Notes: generated from the letters alone by a model not told the origin. A stretch of DNA of 54,478 nt from Alistipes sp. (GCA_023667265.1 JAMPAJ010000001.1:403421-457898); one strand, 5' to 3'. Positions 8,374-16,740 are shown, counted from the stretch's first letter. Numbers and translations: made by a program.

Positions 8374-9032
8374 ACAAATTTATACCCCACGCCCCAGACG
8401 GTCTGGATATGCTCCGGCTTTTTCGGGTCGTTCTCTATCTTCTGCCGAAGCCATTTTATATGAACGGTCAGGGTCTGCTGCTCCGAAAAGCTGTCGCTTC
8501 CCCATATTCTGTTGAATATATATTCCTTTTTCAGGGTCTTACCCTTGTTTTCCATGAGCAGGAGGAGCAGCTCGAACTCCTTTGCGGTCATGTCGATCTT
8601 CACATCGCCTTTGTACGCCGTTTTCTCCGACCTGTTAAGCCTCAGCTCGCCGTCGGAGATCTCGTCGAGGGCGTATCTGCGCTTGAAAATGCCCTTTATC
8701 TTGGCTGTCAGGATGTCGATGTCATAGGGCTTTTCAATATAGTCGTCCGCGCCGGAGATGAGTCCGTTAAGCTTGTCCTCCTTTTCCGTTCTTGCGCTGA
8801 CGATAATGATAGGCGTATTGTCCTTTTCACGTATTTTCCGCAGCACGCCGAAGCCGTCGATCCCCGGCAGCATTATATCAAGCACAACAAGCCTTGCGCC
8901 GTATTTTTCGTACAGCGACAAGGCTTTCTCACCGTTATCCGCAATGGAAACGGTATAATTCTCAGATCGGAGGAAATCGCAGAGAAGCTCCGCGATCTCC
9001 TTGTTATCTTCTACTATCAATATATCAATCAT
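8370..9032 (-). CDS. OmpR/PhoB-family response regulator
   Basis: 220 aa. Receiver domain (1-115) with acidic pocket VEDN (residues 7-10), phospho-acceptor D52 in VVLDIMLPGIDG and lysine in EKPYD. C-terminal winged helix (about 125-218) with the family's usual pattern (MTAKEFELLLLLMENKG, VHIKWLRQKIE, VWGVGYKF). AGGAG lies 11 bases before the ATG. It is the first gene of the two-gene sensor operon with the kinase, and follows the ABC ATPase gene on the same strand after a 137-base gap filled by an R1 repeat. No clear promoter of its own could be picked out, so it may depend on read-through from the transporter genes. Confidence 0.93.
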   Translation of the reverse strand: MIDILIVEDNKEIAELLCDFLRSENYTVSIADNGEKALSLYEKYGARLVVLDIMLPGIDGFGVLRKIREKDNTPIIIVSARTEKEDKLNGLISGADDYIEKPYDIDILTAKIKGIFKRRYALDEISDGELRLNRSEKTAYKGDVKIDMTAKEFELLLLLMENKGKTLKKEYIFNRIWGSDSFSEQQTLTVHIKWLRQKIENDPKKPEHIQTVWGVGYKFV

Positions 9033-9050
9033 TCGGTTAAAATCTCCTGG

Positions 9051-9170
9051 TTGTGCCGTGTCCCTACGAATTAATAATCTAATATTTTCGCTCGCGGAAA
9101 CAATTACATCCGCAAAACAAATTAGTGAGGTACGAACGGCTATGTGAAACTGCCCGCGGGGGCTCCCCGC
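9051..9170 (+). repeat. Family R1 structured repeat, forward orientation, abutting a stop codon
   Basis: GCCGTGTCCCTACGAATTAA, CGCTCGCGGAA, ATCCGCAAAACAAATTAGTG, GTGAAACTGCCCGCGGG and hairpin GGGGGCTCCCC. It aligns with 10054-10183 as a direct repeat. Its hairpin end touches the stop codon of the minus-strand ATPase gene (9170-9172). Confidence 0.78.
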
Positions 9171-9928
9171 TACCAGCCCATTTCCATGAGCCAGGTGTTC
9201 AGGCTGCGGTCTCTGTCGCGCTGGGATCGGGTCTTATCTATATTATACTCCCCTTTTATGTTTCCGTCAACTATATATAAAACTCTTGTGCATCTTGCGG
9301 CTACCTTTGCGTCATGAGTAACAAGCATGATCGTCGTGCCCTCCTCGTTAAGCTTCGTCAGCTCATCCATTACCTCAACGGAGGAATTTCTGTTAAGCGC
9401 GCCTGTGGGCTCGTCGGCAAATATCATGCCGGGCTTGTTTATCAGGCTTCGGCAGATGCAGGCACGCTGGAGCTGTCCGCCGGAGACCTCGTTTATGTCG
9501 TTGTCAGCCGTGTCGATTATTCCAAGCTTTCTCATGAGAGCCTGACCGCGCTCAACTGTTTCCCTGCGGCTCTCCTTAATTTTTCCGGACTGCACCGCCG
9601 GGAGAATGATATTGTCCAGGACTGTGAGATTTTTCAGCATATACATCTGCTGGAATATAAAGCCCATTTCCTCAAGACGAAGCTGCGCAAGCTCCTTTTC
9701 GCTCATCTTAGCGATATCCCTGCCGCAGAATCTCACCTCTCCGGCTGTGGGCTTATCCATTCCGGAAACGCTGTAGAGCAGCGTGGATTTTCCCGAACCG
9801 GAGGGACCCATAACTGCCACCATCTCGCCCTCGGAAACTGTGAAGCTTACGTTTTTCAACACGTTGTTCTGCCTCTTGTTGATAACATATGTTTTGCAGA
9901 GTTCCTTGACCTCTAATACTTTGTTCAT
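9170..9928 (-). CDS. ABC transporter ATP-binding protein (MacB/LolD type)
   Basis: 252 aa from the ATG at 9928, preceded by AAGGAG at 7 bases; the open frame continues upstream through repeat DNA but without a start signal. Walker A GPSGSGKST (41-49), a Q loop with FIFQQMY, signature SGGQLQR, Walker B MIFADEPTG and the switch histidine in MLVTHD are all present. This subfamily partners FtsX-type permeases, and the permease gene lies immediately upstream on the same strand. Such pairs export or extract peptides, lipoproteins or antibiotics, or act as sensors for a two-component system. The sensor genes downstream fit that pattern. Substrate unknown. Confidence 0.92.
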   Translation of the reverse strand: MNKVLEVKELCKTYVINKRQNNVLKNVSFTVSEGEMVAVMGPSGSGKSTLLYSVSGMDKPTAGEVRFCGRDIAKMSEKELAQLRLEEMGFIFQQMYMLKNLTVLDNIILPAVQSGKIKESRRETVERGQALMRKLGIIDTADNDINEVSGGQLQRACICRSLINKPGMIFADEPTGALNRNSSVEVMDELTKLNEEGTTIMLVTHDAKVAARCTRVLYIVDGNIKGEYNIDKTRSQRDRDRSLNTWLMEMGW

Positions 9929-9982
9929 AGTTTTTCTCCTTTCTGTCGGGGCAACGCCCACGGGCAATGAAAATTGTTTCTG

Positions 9983-10076
9983 TAGGGACACGGCGTGCCG
10001 TGTCCGTGTGTGAATATTCCGAATGTTTGTATTATCCCGATATGTTCGGGAGCGGACACGGCACGCCGTGTCCCTA
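9983..10076. repeat. 24-bp perfect inverted repeat in the ATPase-permease gap
   Basis: TAGGGACACGGCGTGCCGTG (9983-10002, continuing to 10006) and its exact reverse complement at 10053-10076, separated by 46 bases. Each arm is itself a palindrome around GGACACGGC/GCCGTGTCC. The right arm is the end of the R1 copy at 10054. The 316-base gap 9929-10244 is wholly made of such repeats and holds no gene. Confidence 0.78.
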
Positions 10077-10183
10077 CGCATTAATAATTTAATATTTTCC
10101 GCTCGCGGCATATCTGCGTCTGCACAAAATATCAGCGAGGAACTCGCGGCTACGTGAATTGCCCGCGGGGGCTGCCCCGCCGT
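10054..10183 (+). repeat. Family R1 structured repeat, forward orientation
   Basis: Full-length copy: GGACACGGCACGCCGTGTCC, CTACGCATTAATAATT, CGCTCGCGGCATATCTGCG, ATCAGCGAG-gaa-CTCGC, GGCTACGTGAATTGCCC and hairpin GGGGGCTGCCCC. It is followed directly by an R2 repeat. Confidence 0.8.
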
Positions 10184-10185
10184 CG

Positions 10186-10228
10186 CCTCTGAACTCTGCA
10201 AAAGGGACATTGTCCCTTTTGAAACCCA
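10186..10228 (+). repeat. Family R2 structured repeat, short form
   Basis: CCTCTGAACTCTGC and the hairpin CAAAAGGGACA-T-TGTCCCTTTTG, then AAACCC. It ends 17 bases before the stop codon of the FtsX permease gene, so it lies in the 3' region of that gene's transcript. Confidence 0.77.
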
Positions 10229-10244
10229 ATTTTATTTTGATTTA

Positions 10245-12533
10245 CTACTCTATACCTCTAATTTCCCCAGTAGTGATCTTCCTCGTGTACCGTGCGGAGA
10301 TGAGTGTGAAGAGCGCAACTGCTGCCAGTATCACTGCCGGGTATATCAGGAATATCTCCAGCGGCTTATAGGTGAATTTTATGCTGTCCGCGCCGAGCAT
10401 ACCCAGTATCGGTGCAACTGTAACATTCGTGAGCGGTATCGACAGCGCCGCCGCAAGGAGCACACCCAGAACTCCTGCTATGCACATTCTGTATACGTGA
10501 TGTGCAATGACCGTGCTGCTCTTGAAGCCCAACGCCTTTCTCAGAGATATCTCTCCGCGCTCCTTTTCAATAAACGAACGCTCCATAAGCACCGCCACCA
10601 GAGCTGCAACTATTATCGCCAGAACAAGCACCAGCAGGCTCACGCTCTGGATAGTGTCGCCGACTCCTGTGACCTCGCCGACAAAGTCGCCTGCGTTCTG
10701 AACCTTGCAGCCGAAAATATCATCCATGCGCTCTATACGCTCCTCGATCTCCTTTCTGCCGGGAGAATCCGTGAAATCTGCCATCATGCCCATATTGCCG
10801 ACAACGTCGTTTTTGTCATACTCAAAGGACTCATGAAGCCGCACTCCCTCGCCCATATTCGACATGGTCTGGAATATGGCAGTGACGATAAATTCCTTTT
10901 CTCCGCCGCTGAACTGCGCCGTGATCGTATCGCCAATGTGTGCGTCAAGGCTTTCGGAAACAAGAGTCGTTATCGCGACTTCGTTTGCATTTGCAGGAGC
11001 TGTACCCTCCAGATAGCTGTAATCCGTAGTTTTATTTCTGTAGCCGTAGAATGTATTAGATCTGAACGTCTTATCGCCCTTTACAAAATTAGGTTTCAGT
11101 ATGAGTTCAGCCGAGATGTGCGCCGGCATACCCTCGTCAGCCATTGTCTTTTCATATTCAGGAATTTTATCAACATCAACTTCGGTGATATAGGCATCGC
11201 ATTCCTTTACACCAAGGGCATTTGCAATGCTTCCGCTGTTCAGGGTATTGGAGCTGTTTACCATTATCAGTACCGGAGAGAGCACGAGGGTGATTATGAT
11301 AACGATGCTTATATATCTCTTAGGGCTGCTGAAAATGTCGTTGAGTGCAAGGAAGCCTGTTGTGCCAAGCCTGCTCCTGCCAAGGCGGATGACGCTCTTT
11401 TTGCGGTAGCGTTCCCCGGTCTGACCGCTTCTGATAGCGTCAAGAGGAGTAGCCTTGCTGACCTTTCTGGTGCAGCTGTAGCAGAAGAGAACAATAATAG
11501 CAACAACAGCCGCAGAGCATATGATGTTGACCAGGAATCCGCCGCTGCTCTCCATGACCATGACCTTTGTAACGCTGCTGAGCATCATCTTTCCGAAGGG
11601 TAAGCTTGCCGCAAAGCCGACGATCGCTCCGATAACGGCAAGACCGAAATATTTGACGATGTACAGCGTCCTTATCTTGTAATTCCGGATTCCGATAGCC
11701 TTCATTACGCCGATCTCACGGAACTCGCCGGAAAGGGTGAAGTTTATTGTAAATCTCAGCACGATAAATGCAGTTACTATAAGGAGTACGCTTACGATGA
11801 GCATTGCCGCGGCGATGAACATATCGAGGATGTATGTCATTTTTATCATGGAGCGTCCTGCGGAAAATGCTACCTTTATATCGCTCAGCTGCTCGTCAAC
11901 AGTATTTCCGTCGGCTGTCATGATGCCGTAAAGCATACCTTTATTTTCATTCTCGATTCCGCTCTGAATTATTTCATCGTAGTCCTCACGGGAGAGCATT
12001 ATCCTTTCATTGCCCATCATAGCCGAGCCGAAAACAGCGTCCTTAAAAGTTCCGGCTATCTCGAACTCTTTTTCAAAGCCGTCGATTTTCAGTGTGACCT
12101 TGTCGCCGGGGTCGCCGTCGGTTTTGGTCGAGATGTAGATTTTTCCGCTTTCAACTCCGTCGATCACATCGTTATTCTTGCCGAAATATTTCATGGAGCT
12201 GCTGCCATAGGGAAAGACAAAGCCTGTGCTGGTGTCTTTGAGAATAGACAGGTTGCTGCTGTCTATACCTATCAGAGGCTCTGCGCTGTAGCTTTTGATA
12301 TCGTCGATGCCGTCCAGTATCTCCTTTTCGGCGTCGGCATCGCAGCCCAGGACTGCCACGATCTGGTCGGGCATATTGGCTTTATCAAAGTAGCCGTCAA
12401 TACCTCCGAAGACGGCGATGATATTATTCATGCTGCTGGACACGAACATAGACGCCAGTACAATGAACAGCAGGACTATGCAGTTCAGCGTTTTCTTTCG
12501 TTTAAGGTCTTTTTTGAGGATGTTCAAATACAT
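10245..12533 (-). CDS. FtsX-type ABC transporter permease, two FtsX modules
   Basis: 762 aa from the ATG at 12533, with AAGGAG 8 bases upstream; an ATG ten codons earlier lacks one. One helix at about 20-40 is followed by an outer-face domain (about 45-235), four helices to about 410, a second outer-face domain (about 430-620) and three C-terminal helices, so about eight membrane segments. Both FtsX cores show the typical loop (EFREIGVMKAIGIRNYK and KERGEISLRKALGFKSS). It forms a mechanotransmission-type complex with the ATPase encoded next. The roughly 300 bases between the two genes are repeats, unusual for such tightly linked partners, which often overlap or nearly touch. The cargo cannot be told from sequence. 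Confidence 0.9.
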   Translation of the reverse strand: MYLNILKKDLKRKKTLNCIVLLFIVLASMFVSSSMNNIIAVFGGIDGYFDKANMPDQIVAVLGCDADAEKEILDGIDDIKSYSAEPLIGIDSSNLSILKDTSTGFVFPYGSSSMKYFGKNNDVIDGVESGKIYISTKTDGDPGDKVTLKIDGFEKEFEIAGTFKDAVFGSAMMGNERIMLSREDYDEIIQSGIENENKGMLYGIMTADGNTVDEQLSDIKVAFSAGRSMIKMTYILDMFIAAAMLIVSVLLIVTAFIVLRFTINFTLSGEFREIGVMKAIGIRNYKIRTLYIVKYFGLAVIGAIVGFAASLPFGKMMLSSVTKVMVMESSGGFLVNIICSAAVVAIIVLFCYSCTRKVSKATPLDAIRSGQTGERYRKKSVIRLGRSRLGTTGFLALNDIFSSPKRYISIVIIITLVLSPVLIMVNSSNTLNSGSIANALGVKECDAYITEVDVDKIPEYEKTMADEGMPAHISAELILKPNFVKGDKTFRSNTFYGYRNKTTDYSYLEGTAPANANEVAITTLVSESLDAHIGDTITAQFSGGEKEFIVTAIFQTMSNMGEGVRLHESFEYDKNDVVGNMGMMADFTDSPGRKEIEERIERMDDIFGCKVQNAGDFVGEVTGVGDTIQSVSLLVLVLAIIVAALVAVLMERSFIEKERGEISLRKALGFKSSTVIAHHVYRMCIAGVLGVLLAAALSIPLTNVTVAPILGMLGADSIKFTYKPLEIFLIYPAVILAAVALFTLISARYTRKITTGEIRGIE

Positions 12534-12600
12534 TTTCAGTGCTCCTTTTCTTGGTGTAATCATATTCTATCATGGAAATTATTAAATAATCCTTAAATGC

Positions 12601-12714
12601 GGCGGTGGGGCAGCCCCCACAGGCAATTCGCGGAGAAAATTTCGTCTGATGATATATCAGCGACCGCAGGGCGCGGTTACGTGAAACTGCCAGCGGGGAC
12701 TCCCCGCTGAAAAT
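12601..12714. repeat. Family R1 repeat ends, two copies tail to tail
   Basis: Left part (GGTGGGGCAGCCCCCAC, GGCAATTCGCGG) is the R1 end in reverse orientation. The right part (ATATCAGCGACCGC-aggGCGCGGT, TACGTGAAACTGCC, GCGGGGACTCCCCGC) is the R1 end in forward orientation. The central stem here is CCGC/GCGG where other copies have GCGAG/CTCGC, so the pairing is kept although the bases changed. The block fills the gap between the divergent FtsX and ppk genes. Confidence 0.72.
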
Positions 12715-12726
12715 TTTCCGCATGGG

Positions 12727-12755
12727 TTGCTTTTTTGCGGAGCATATGGTATAAT
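12727..12755 (+). promoter_or_regulatory. Promoter of ppk
   Basis: TTGCTT (12727-12732), 17-base spacer, TATAAT (12750-12755) with TGG before the -10. It directly follows the R1 repeat pair and a CCGCATGGG motif seen in similar form before the potA and proS promoters. Confidence 0.78.
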
Positions 12756-12797
12756 TAGAGTGAGAAAAAATGCCGTAAGGCAGTTAGGAGATATATT

Positions 12798-14975
12798 ATG
12801 GAATTTCTCGAAAATCGAGAGCTTTCATGGCTTAAATTCAACAAACGCGTGCTGGAGGAGGCTTCTGCGCCGGAAAATCCGCTTCTGGAGCGAATTTCCT
12901 TCTCAGCGATCTATCAGAGTAATCTGGACGAATTTTTTATGGTGCGCGTAGGCTCGCTTACAGACGACGCCAAAGCCGATGACAAGAAAAAGGACGGAAA
13001 ATCAGGAATGACGCCGTCCCAGCAGCTCGACGCAGTATTTACCGCCGTTCGCCGTATGCAGCCTATGGTGGAGGAGACCTACCGGAAAAATATGGAGGAG
13101 ATGAAAAAGCACGGCTTCGAGCACGTCGCCTTCGACACGGCGACTCCCGAGGAAAAGGCTTTTCTGGAGCTTTATTTCAAGCGCGAGATAAAGCCGTTTA
13201 TCACAGGTATCGTCATAAACGACGCACTGCCCTTTCCGTTTCTGAAAAATAAGGAGCTGTACGCCGTGGTACACCTTAACTCCAAAAAGGGCGTTGCCGT
13301 AGGAGTCGTTCCGGTAAGCCGCGAGCACAGCGACAGGATGATCCCTCTGGCGAACAACGGCAAGCGGTTTATCCTTGAGGAGGAGGTAGTGCTGCAATTC
13401 GCCCACCTCATGTTCAAGGGCAGCAAGGTCAGCGACCGCGCCCTTGTGCGCGTCACCAGAAACGCCGATATTATGGTAAATAACAAGGGTGCGGATTTCC
13501 GCGACCGTATGGAGGAGCTTGTTGCAAAAAGAAACAAGCTCGCGGCGGTGCGCCTTGAAATTTCCGACGAGTTCAGCCGCGAAGCCCTGGACTATATCTG
13601 CAAAAAGCTGAAGATCAAAAATGTCCGCGTTTTCAACTCGCATATTCCTCTCGATCTGTCATTCCTATTCAGATTGCAGGAGCTTGACGATGCTCCGGAG
13701 CTGCACTTCACGCCGAGAACGCCGCGAAAATCCGCCGCTCTTGCGGATAATCGTTCTGTTTTCGCCCAGGTCAAGGCAAAGGACATTCTCCTCAGCTATC
13801 CCTTTGAGTCCATGACCACAGGCTTCATCCGTCTGCTGGAGGAATCTGCCTCCGACCCCAAGGTCACATCTATCAAAATAACCCTGTACCGCCTTGCACG
13901 GAACAGCAAGGTCATAAGCGCACTCTGCACAGCTGCGGAAAACGGCAAGGACGTACTTGTTATGATCGAGCTGCGCGCGCGGTTCGACGAGGCAAATAAT
14001 ATAGAATGGTCGAAAATTCTCCAGAAAGCAGGCGTAAAGGTAATTTACGGCCCGAAGGAGTTCAAGGCTCATTCCAAGCTCCTGCTCATCAAGAGGCGGA
14101 GCACCGGGGACAAGTTCGACTACGTTACACAGGTGGGCACAGGCAACTATAACGAAAAGACCTCGGCAATTTATACAGACCTGATGCTCCTCACCGCCGA
14201 CAGAGATATTGCCGCCGACGCCGAGGCTGTTTTCGACGCTCTGAACCGCGGCTGCTTTGTGGAGGAGACACGGAAGCTCCTGGTCTCTCCCCATGCCCTC
14301 AGACCTCAGATACTCGCCATGATGGACGAGCAGATAGCTATTGCGGAAAACGGCGGAAAAGGCTATATAGCCGCAAAGATAAACTCTCTCAACGACTCAG
14401 CCATAATCAGGAAGCTTGTTCAGGCTTCTCAGGCTGGAGTCAGGATCGAGCTTATAGTCCGCGGTATCTGCTGCATTATTCCGGGAGTTCCGGGATATAC
14501 GGAAAATATCACCGTCCGCAGCATTGTAGGCAGGTTTCTTGAACACAGCCGGATATTTATTTTCGGCAGGGACGGCGTGGAGCAGAAAATATACATCGGC
14601 TCGGCGGACTACATGAGCAGAAATACTATCCGGCGCGTGGAGGTCGCTGCGCCTGTTGAGGACGAGAGACTGAAACGGCGTATCCGGGAGATGTTCCATG
14701 TGCTGCTCAGCGACAATGTCAAGGCGAGAAATATGCTCTCCGACGGCACATATGTCCACGTACAGCCCGGCGACGGAGAAGAGCCTGTCAACTCACAGGA
14801 ATATTTCTACGAAGAGGCTTACCGTCGGCTTGAAGCAAAATCGGCGCGTCAGGAGCGCATGAAAACCGTCCGGGAGAAAAAGACCGGAAAAAAACGCGCT
14901 CCGGCGAAAAAGGCTGCGGAAAAAAAGCCTGCAAAACGCCGCGGCAGACCCAGGAAAAGCTCTGACGAAGCCTGA
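12798..14975 (+). CDS. ppk: Polyphosphate kinase 1 with basic AT-hook tail
   Basis: 725 aa, TTAGGAG before the ATG. Begins with the family signature FLENRELSWLKFNKRVLEEA. The N-terminal, head and two phospholipase-D-like C domains are intact: autophosphorylated histidine H425 in FKAHSKLLLI, and the second catalytic histidine in RFLEHSRIFIFG. It makes long-chain polyphosphate from ATP reversibly at the membrane or cytosol. Residues about 691-725 are an added tail with 16 Lys/Arg in 35 residues, AKK/PAK repeats as in histone H1 and one AT-hook core (RRGRPRK). Ordinary Ppk1 proteins stop near 690-700 residues. The tail could bind DNA, or bind or be modified by polyphosphate itself; both are inference. 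No exopolyphosphatase gene is adjacent. Confidence 0.94.
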   Translation: MEFLENRELSWLKFNKRVLEEASAPENPLLERISFSAIYQSNLDEFFMVRVGSLTDDAKADDKKKDGKSGMTPSQQLDAVFTAVRRMQPMVEETYRKNMEEMKKHGFEHVAFDTATPEEKAFLELYFKREIKPFITGIVINDALPFPFLKNKELYAVVHLNSKKGVAVGVVPVSREHSDRMIPLANNGKRFILEEEVVLQFAHLMFKGSKVSDRALVRVTRNADIMVNNKGADFRDRMEELVAKRNKLAAVRLEISDEFSREALDYICKKLKIKNVRVFNSHIPLDLSFLFRLQELDDAPELHFTPRTPRKSAALADNRSVFAQVKAKDILLSYPFESMTTGFIRLLEESASDPKVTSIKITLYRLARNSKVISALCTAAENGKDVLVMIELRARFDEANNIEWSKILQKAGVKVIYGPKEFKAHSKLLLIKRRSTGDKFDYVTQVGTGNYNEKTSAIYTDLMLLTADRDIAADAEAVFDALNRGCFVEETRKLLVSPHALRPQILAMMDEQIAIAENGGKGYIAAKINSLNDSAIIRKLVQASQAGVRIELIVRGICCIIPGVPGYTENITVRSIVGRFLEHSRIFIFGRDGVEQKIYIGSADYMSRNTIRRVEVAAPVEDERLKRRIREMFHVLLSDNVKARNMLSDGTYVHVQPGDGEEPVNSQEYFYEEAYRRLEAKSARQERMKTVREKKTGKKRAPAKKAAEKKPAKRRGRPRKSSDEA

Positions 14976-15004
14976 TGTGATAGCGTCTCAAAACAAAAAA
15001 AGAC

Positions 15005-15033
15005 TTGAAAAATGATTTTTTGTGTGGTATAAT
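15005..15033 (+). promoter_or_regulatory. Promoter of pssA
   Basis: TTGAAA (15005-15010), 17-base spacer, TATAAT (15028-15033) with TGG before the -10. The expected start is around 15040, inside the inverted repeat that follows. Confidence 0.82.
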
Positions 15034-15035
15034 AG

Positions 15036-15058
15036 TAGTATTGCACGAATCAATACTA
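15036..15058. promoter_or_regulatory. Inverted repeat at the pssA transcription start
   Basis: TAGTATTG (15036-15043) / CAATACTA (15051-15058), 8-base perfect arms, 7-base centre, at +1 of the pssA promoter. The position suits an operator. The motif partly matches the inverted repeat at 4275-4317. Confidence 0.45.
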
Positions 15059-15062
15059 TTCA

Positions 15063-15120
15063 GGCAATACCGCAAGCAGACAGCGTGCAAGCCGTAAGAC
15101 GTGCTTTGTGCGGTGTTGCC
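15063..15120. repeat. Family R4 hairpin repeat in the pssA leader
   Basis: GGCAATACCGCA ... TTTGTGCGGTGTTGCC with an internal GCAGAC and a second small stem. It ends 18 bases before the pssA ATG, just upstream of the Shine-Dalgarno, so it would fold in the 5' leader of the mRNA. Confidence 0.68.
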
Positions 15121-15138
15121 TTAAATTAGGGGATTAAA

Positions 15139-15780
15139 ATGATTGGTTTTTATAACTATACGGTTATTCTTACATATATGAGCCTCATTTCCTCCGTTGT
15201 GGGAATTTTCCTGGCAATGGGAGTATGCGGAGGCGAACCTCATCCTACGGCGGCTATAATCTGCCTTATGGTGTCGGGACTCTGCGATATGTTCGACGGC
15301 AAGGTCGCCCGGACTAAGAAAAACAGGACTGAAGACGAGAAAAAATTCGGCATACAGATAGATTCGCTCTGCGACGCTGTCTGCTTTGGTATACTTCCGG
15401 CGGTTATCGGATATGCCGTGGGTCTTGACAGCTGGGTGGACGTGCCTGTACTGGCTCTGTTTCCCCTGTGCGCCGTGATAAGACTTGCATATTTCAACGT
15501 TGCGGAGGAATCCCGGCAGAAAAAGACGGAAGAGGTGCGGAAGGTATACGAAGGACTTCCCGTCACAAGCGTTGCGCTGATACTGCCGCTGCTGTACAGC
15601 TTCCACAAGGACATCGGCAGCTGTTTTCCGCAGGTCTACGGCGTCGCCATGCTGGTTATCGCAATCGCGTTCATCACAAGATTCAAGGTGAAAAAGCCGG
15701 GAATGAAAACTATGCTTGCATTTATCGGCGTAGGTTTTGTGGAATTTGTCTGGCTGCTTTATAAGACTAAGCACAGATGA
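15139..15780 (+). CDS. pssA: CDP-alcohol phosphatidyltransferase, probably phosphatidylserine synthase
   Basis: 213 aa, AGGGGA before the ATG. The CDP-alcohol phosphotransferase motif is complete: D50..D53 G54..A57 R58, then G71, D75 and D79 (DMFDGKVAR ... FGIQIDSLCD). About six membrane helices are predicted. The size and the FGIQIDSLCD form match Gram-positive PssA, which joins serine to CDP-diacylglycerol in the inner membrane. A phosphatidylserine decarboxylase gene is in the same window (27111), which supports the serine assignment over other CDP-alcohol enzymes. Transcribed alone from its own promoter with a structured leader, and ended by a strong terminator. Confidence 0.88.
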   Translation: MIGFYNYTVILTYMSLISSVVGIFLAMGVCGGEPHPTAAIICLMVSGLCDMFDGKVARTKKNRTEDEKKFGIQIDSLCDAVCFGILPAVIGYAVGLDSWVDVPVLALFPLCAVIRLAYFNVAEESRQKKTEEVRKVYEGLPVTSVALILPLLYSFHKDIGSCFPQVYGVAMLVIAIAFITRFKVKKPGMKTMLAFIGVGFVEFVWLLYKTKHR

Positions 15781-15797
15781 TAATAAAATGGTGATAA

Positions 15798-15832
15798 TAA
15801 AAAAGAGGCAGGGTTTTTCCTGCCTCTTTTTT
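15798..15832 (+). terminator. Terminator of pssA
   Basis: AAAAAGAGGCAGG / CCTGCCTCTTTTTT with a GTTTTT loop, 20 bases after the stop. The A-rich 5' flank makes it work in either direction. Confidence 0.92.
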
Positions 15833-15852
15833 AAATTTGCAGACGAGGTTAC

Positions 15853-15991
15853 AGGGGACGCTCTCTCTTGCAGAGCGCCTAAAGGCATCATTGACCTGCG
15901 GTCAATATGGGACTCTGTCCCATACCCTGCCAAAGGCTCTGCCTCTGGACTCTGCAAAAGGGTCATTGACCCTTTTGAAACCCGGTGTTTA
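15853..15991 (+). repeat. Family R2 structured repeat, long form, copy 1
   Basis: GGGGACGCTCTCTCTTGC, then three hairpins: ATTGACC-tgc-GGTCAAT (15890-15906), ATGGGAC-tct-GTCCCAT (15907-15923), CAAAAGGGTCA-T-TGACCCTTTTG (15955-15977), then AAACCCGGTGTTTATGC. The copy at 26900-27092 shares the linear motifs and has all three hairpins with compensating changes. It lies between convergent pssA and the flavin reductase gene. The 410-base gap 15781-16190 contains only this, the terminator and the MITE-like palindrome. Confidence 0.85.
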
Positions 15992-16025
15992 TGCCTGCGC
16001 CGGAAATTTATTTTGCTGACTGCAA

Positions 16026-16189
16026 TAGACCTGTTCGAAAACTGTAGAAGTGCCGAATGACTCAGGATTTTTTTCGTCAGGCAAAGTCAAATTTTTGCAG
16101 GAATACTGTATGTATTTCAAGAAAATTTGACAAAGCATGACGAAAAAAGACGAGGCAGGCGGTACTTCGGAGGTTTTCGAACAGGTCTA
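16026..16189. mobile_element. MITE-like 164-bp long imperfect palindrome
   Basis: Perfect 17-base terminal inverted repeats TAGACCTGTTCGAAAAC (16026-16042) and its complement (16173-16189). The inside is also self-complementary with mismatches (TTTTTTCGTCA / TGACGAAAAAA, AAAGTCAAATTTT / AAAATTTGACAAA), so the whole element can fold into one long hairpin centred near 16107. It has no open reading frame and ends one base before the flavin reductase stop codon. The ends are T-A, compatible with a TA target duplication. Not a known IS as far as I can tell. Confidence 0.72.
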
Positions 16190-16190
16190 A

Positions 16191-16706
16191 TTATTCTTTC
16201 ACATAAACGCCCACAATTTCCGCAATATATGCCCTGTGATAGGGATTTGCGTCATTGCCGAAGAACCTCTCCGGAATACCGTCGTCGGTGAGAAAGCCCT
16301 TCTCCTCCAGGTCATAGCTGTACAGCTTACGGCATACCAGCACCATATCCGCCTGTTCAAAGCCGACACAGCCCTCAAGCTCCGCCGGAACAAGCCCGGT
16401 CTCCGCCATTTTGTCACAGTCTCTTCCGGAATGTCCGCCGCAGAAAGACAATGCGCTTCTGTACTCCTCGCCGAAAAACGATGCGGTAAAGCAGTCGGAC
16501 TCTTCAATAAATCCGTATGTATAGCGGTTCGGACGGATATAGCAGGTGAGCACGTTCTTGTTCCAGAGCACGCCTGCCTGTCCCCAGGACGCGGTCATGG
16601 TGTTGAAGCTGTCCGGCGTTCCGGCTGTAACGAGCATCCACTCCTTGCCTATTTTGGTGAAAGGCTGGAAATTCAGCTCCGAAATCTCGATTTTCTTGAA
16701 TGACAT
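16191..16706 (-). CDS. Flavin reductase-like (FMN-binding split barrel) protein
   Basis: 171 aa, AAGGAGG 8 bases before the ATG. It shows the flavin reductase-like fold signatures: WMLVTAGTPDSFNTMTASWG near the N terminus (residues about 23-42), YIRPNRYTYGFIEESDCFTASFF (about 56-78) and a late DPYHRAY-like NPYHRAYIAEI. Proteins of this family bind FMN non-covalently and reduce flavins or act as small oxidoreductases, often of unknown substrate in clostridia. The gene stands alone; the 3' end abuts the MITE-like palindrome, which could act as its terminator. A GACCTG-aag-CAGGTC hairpin lies in the leader just before the ribosome site (16725-16739). Confidence 0.83.
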   Translation of the reverse strand: MSFKKIEISELNFQPFTKIGKEWMLVTAGTPDSFNTMTASWGQAGVLWNKNVLTCYIRPNRYTYGFIEESDCFTASFFGEEYRSALSFCGGHSGRDCDKMAETGLVPAELEGCVGFEQADMVLVCRKLYSYDLEEKGFLTDDGIPERFFGNDANPYHRAYIAEIVGVYVKE

Positions 16707-16740
16707 AAAGATCCTCCTTGCGACCTGAAGCAGGTCAGAA

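Noticed and set aside
12502-12723. 73-codon minus-strand frame upstream of the FtsX permease
   Set aside because: Runs through the R1 repeat pair without a ribosome site; repeat-derived.
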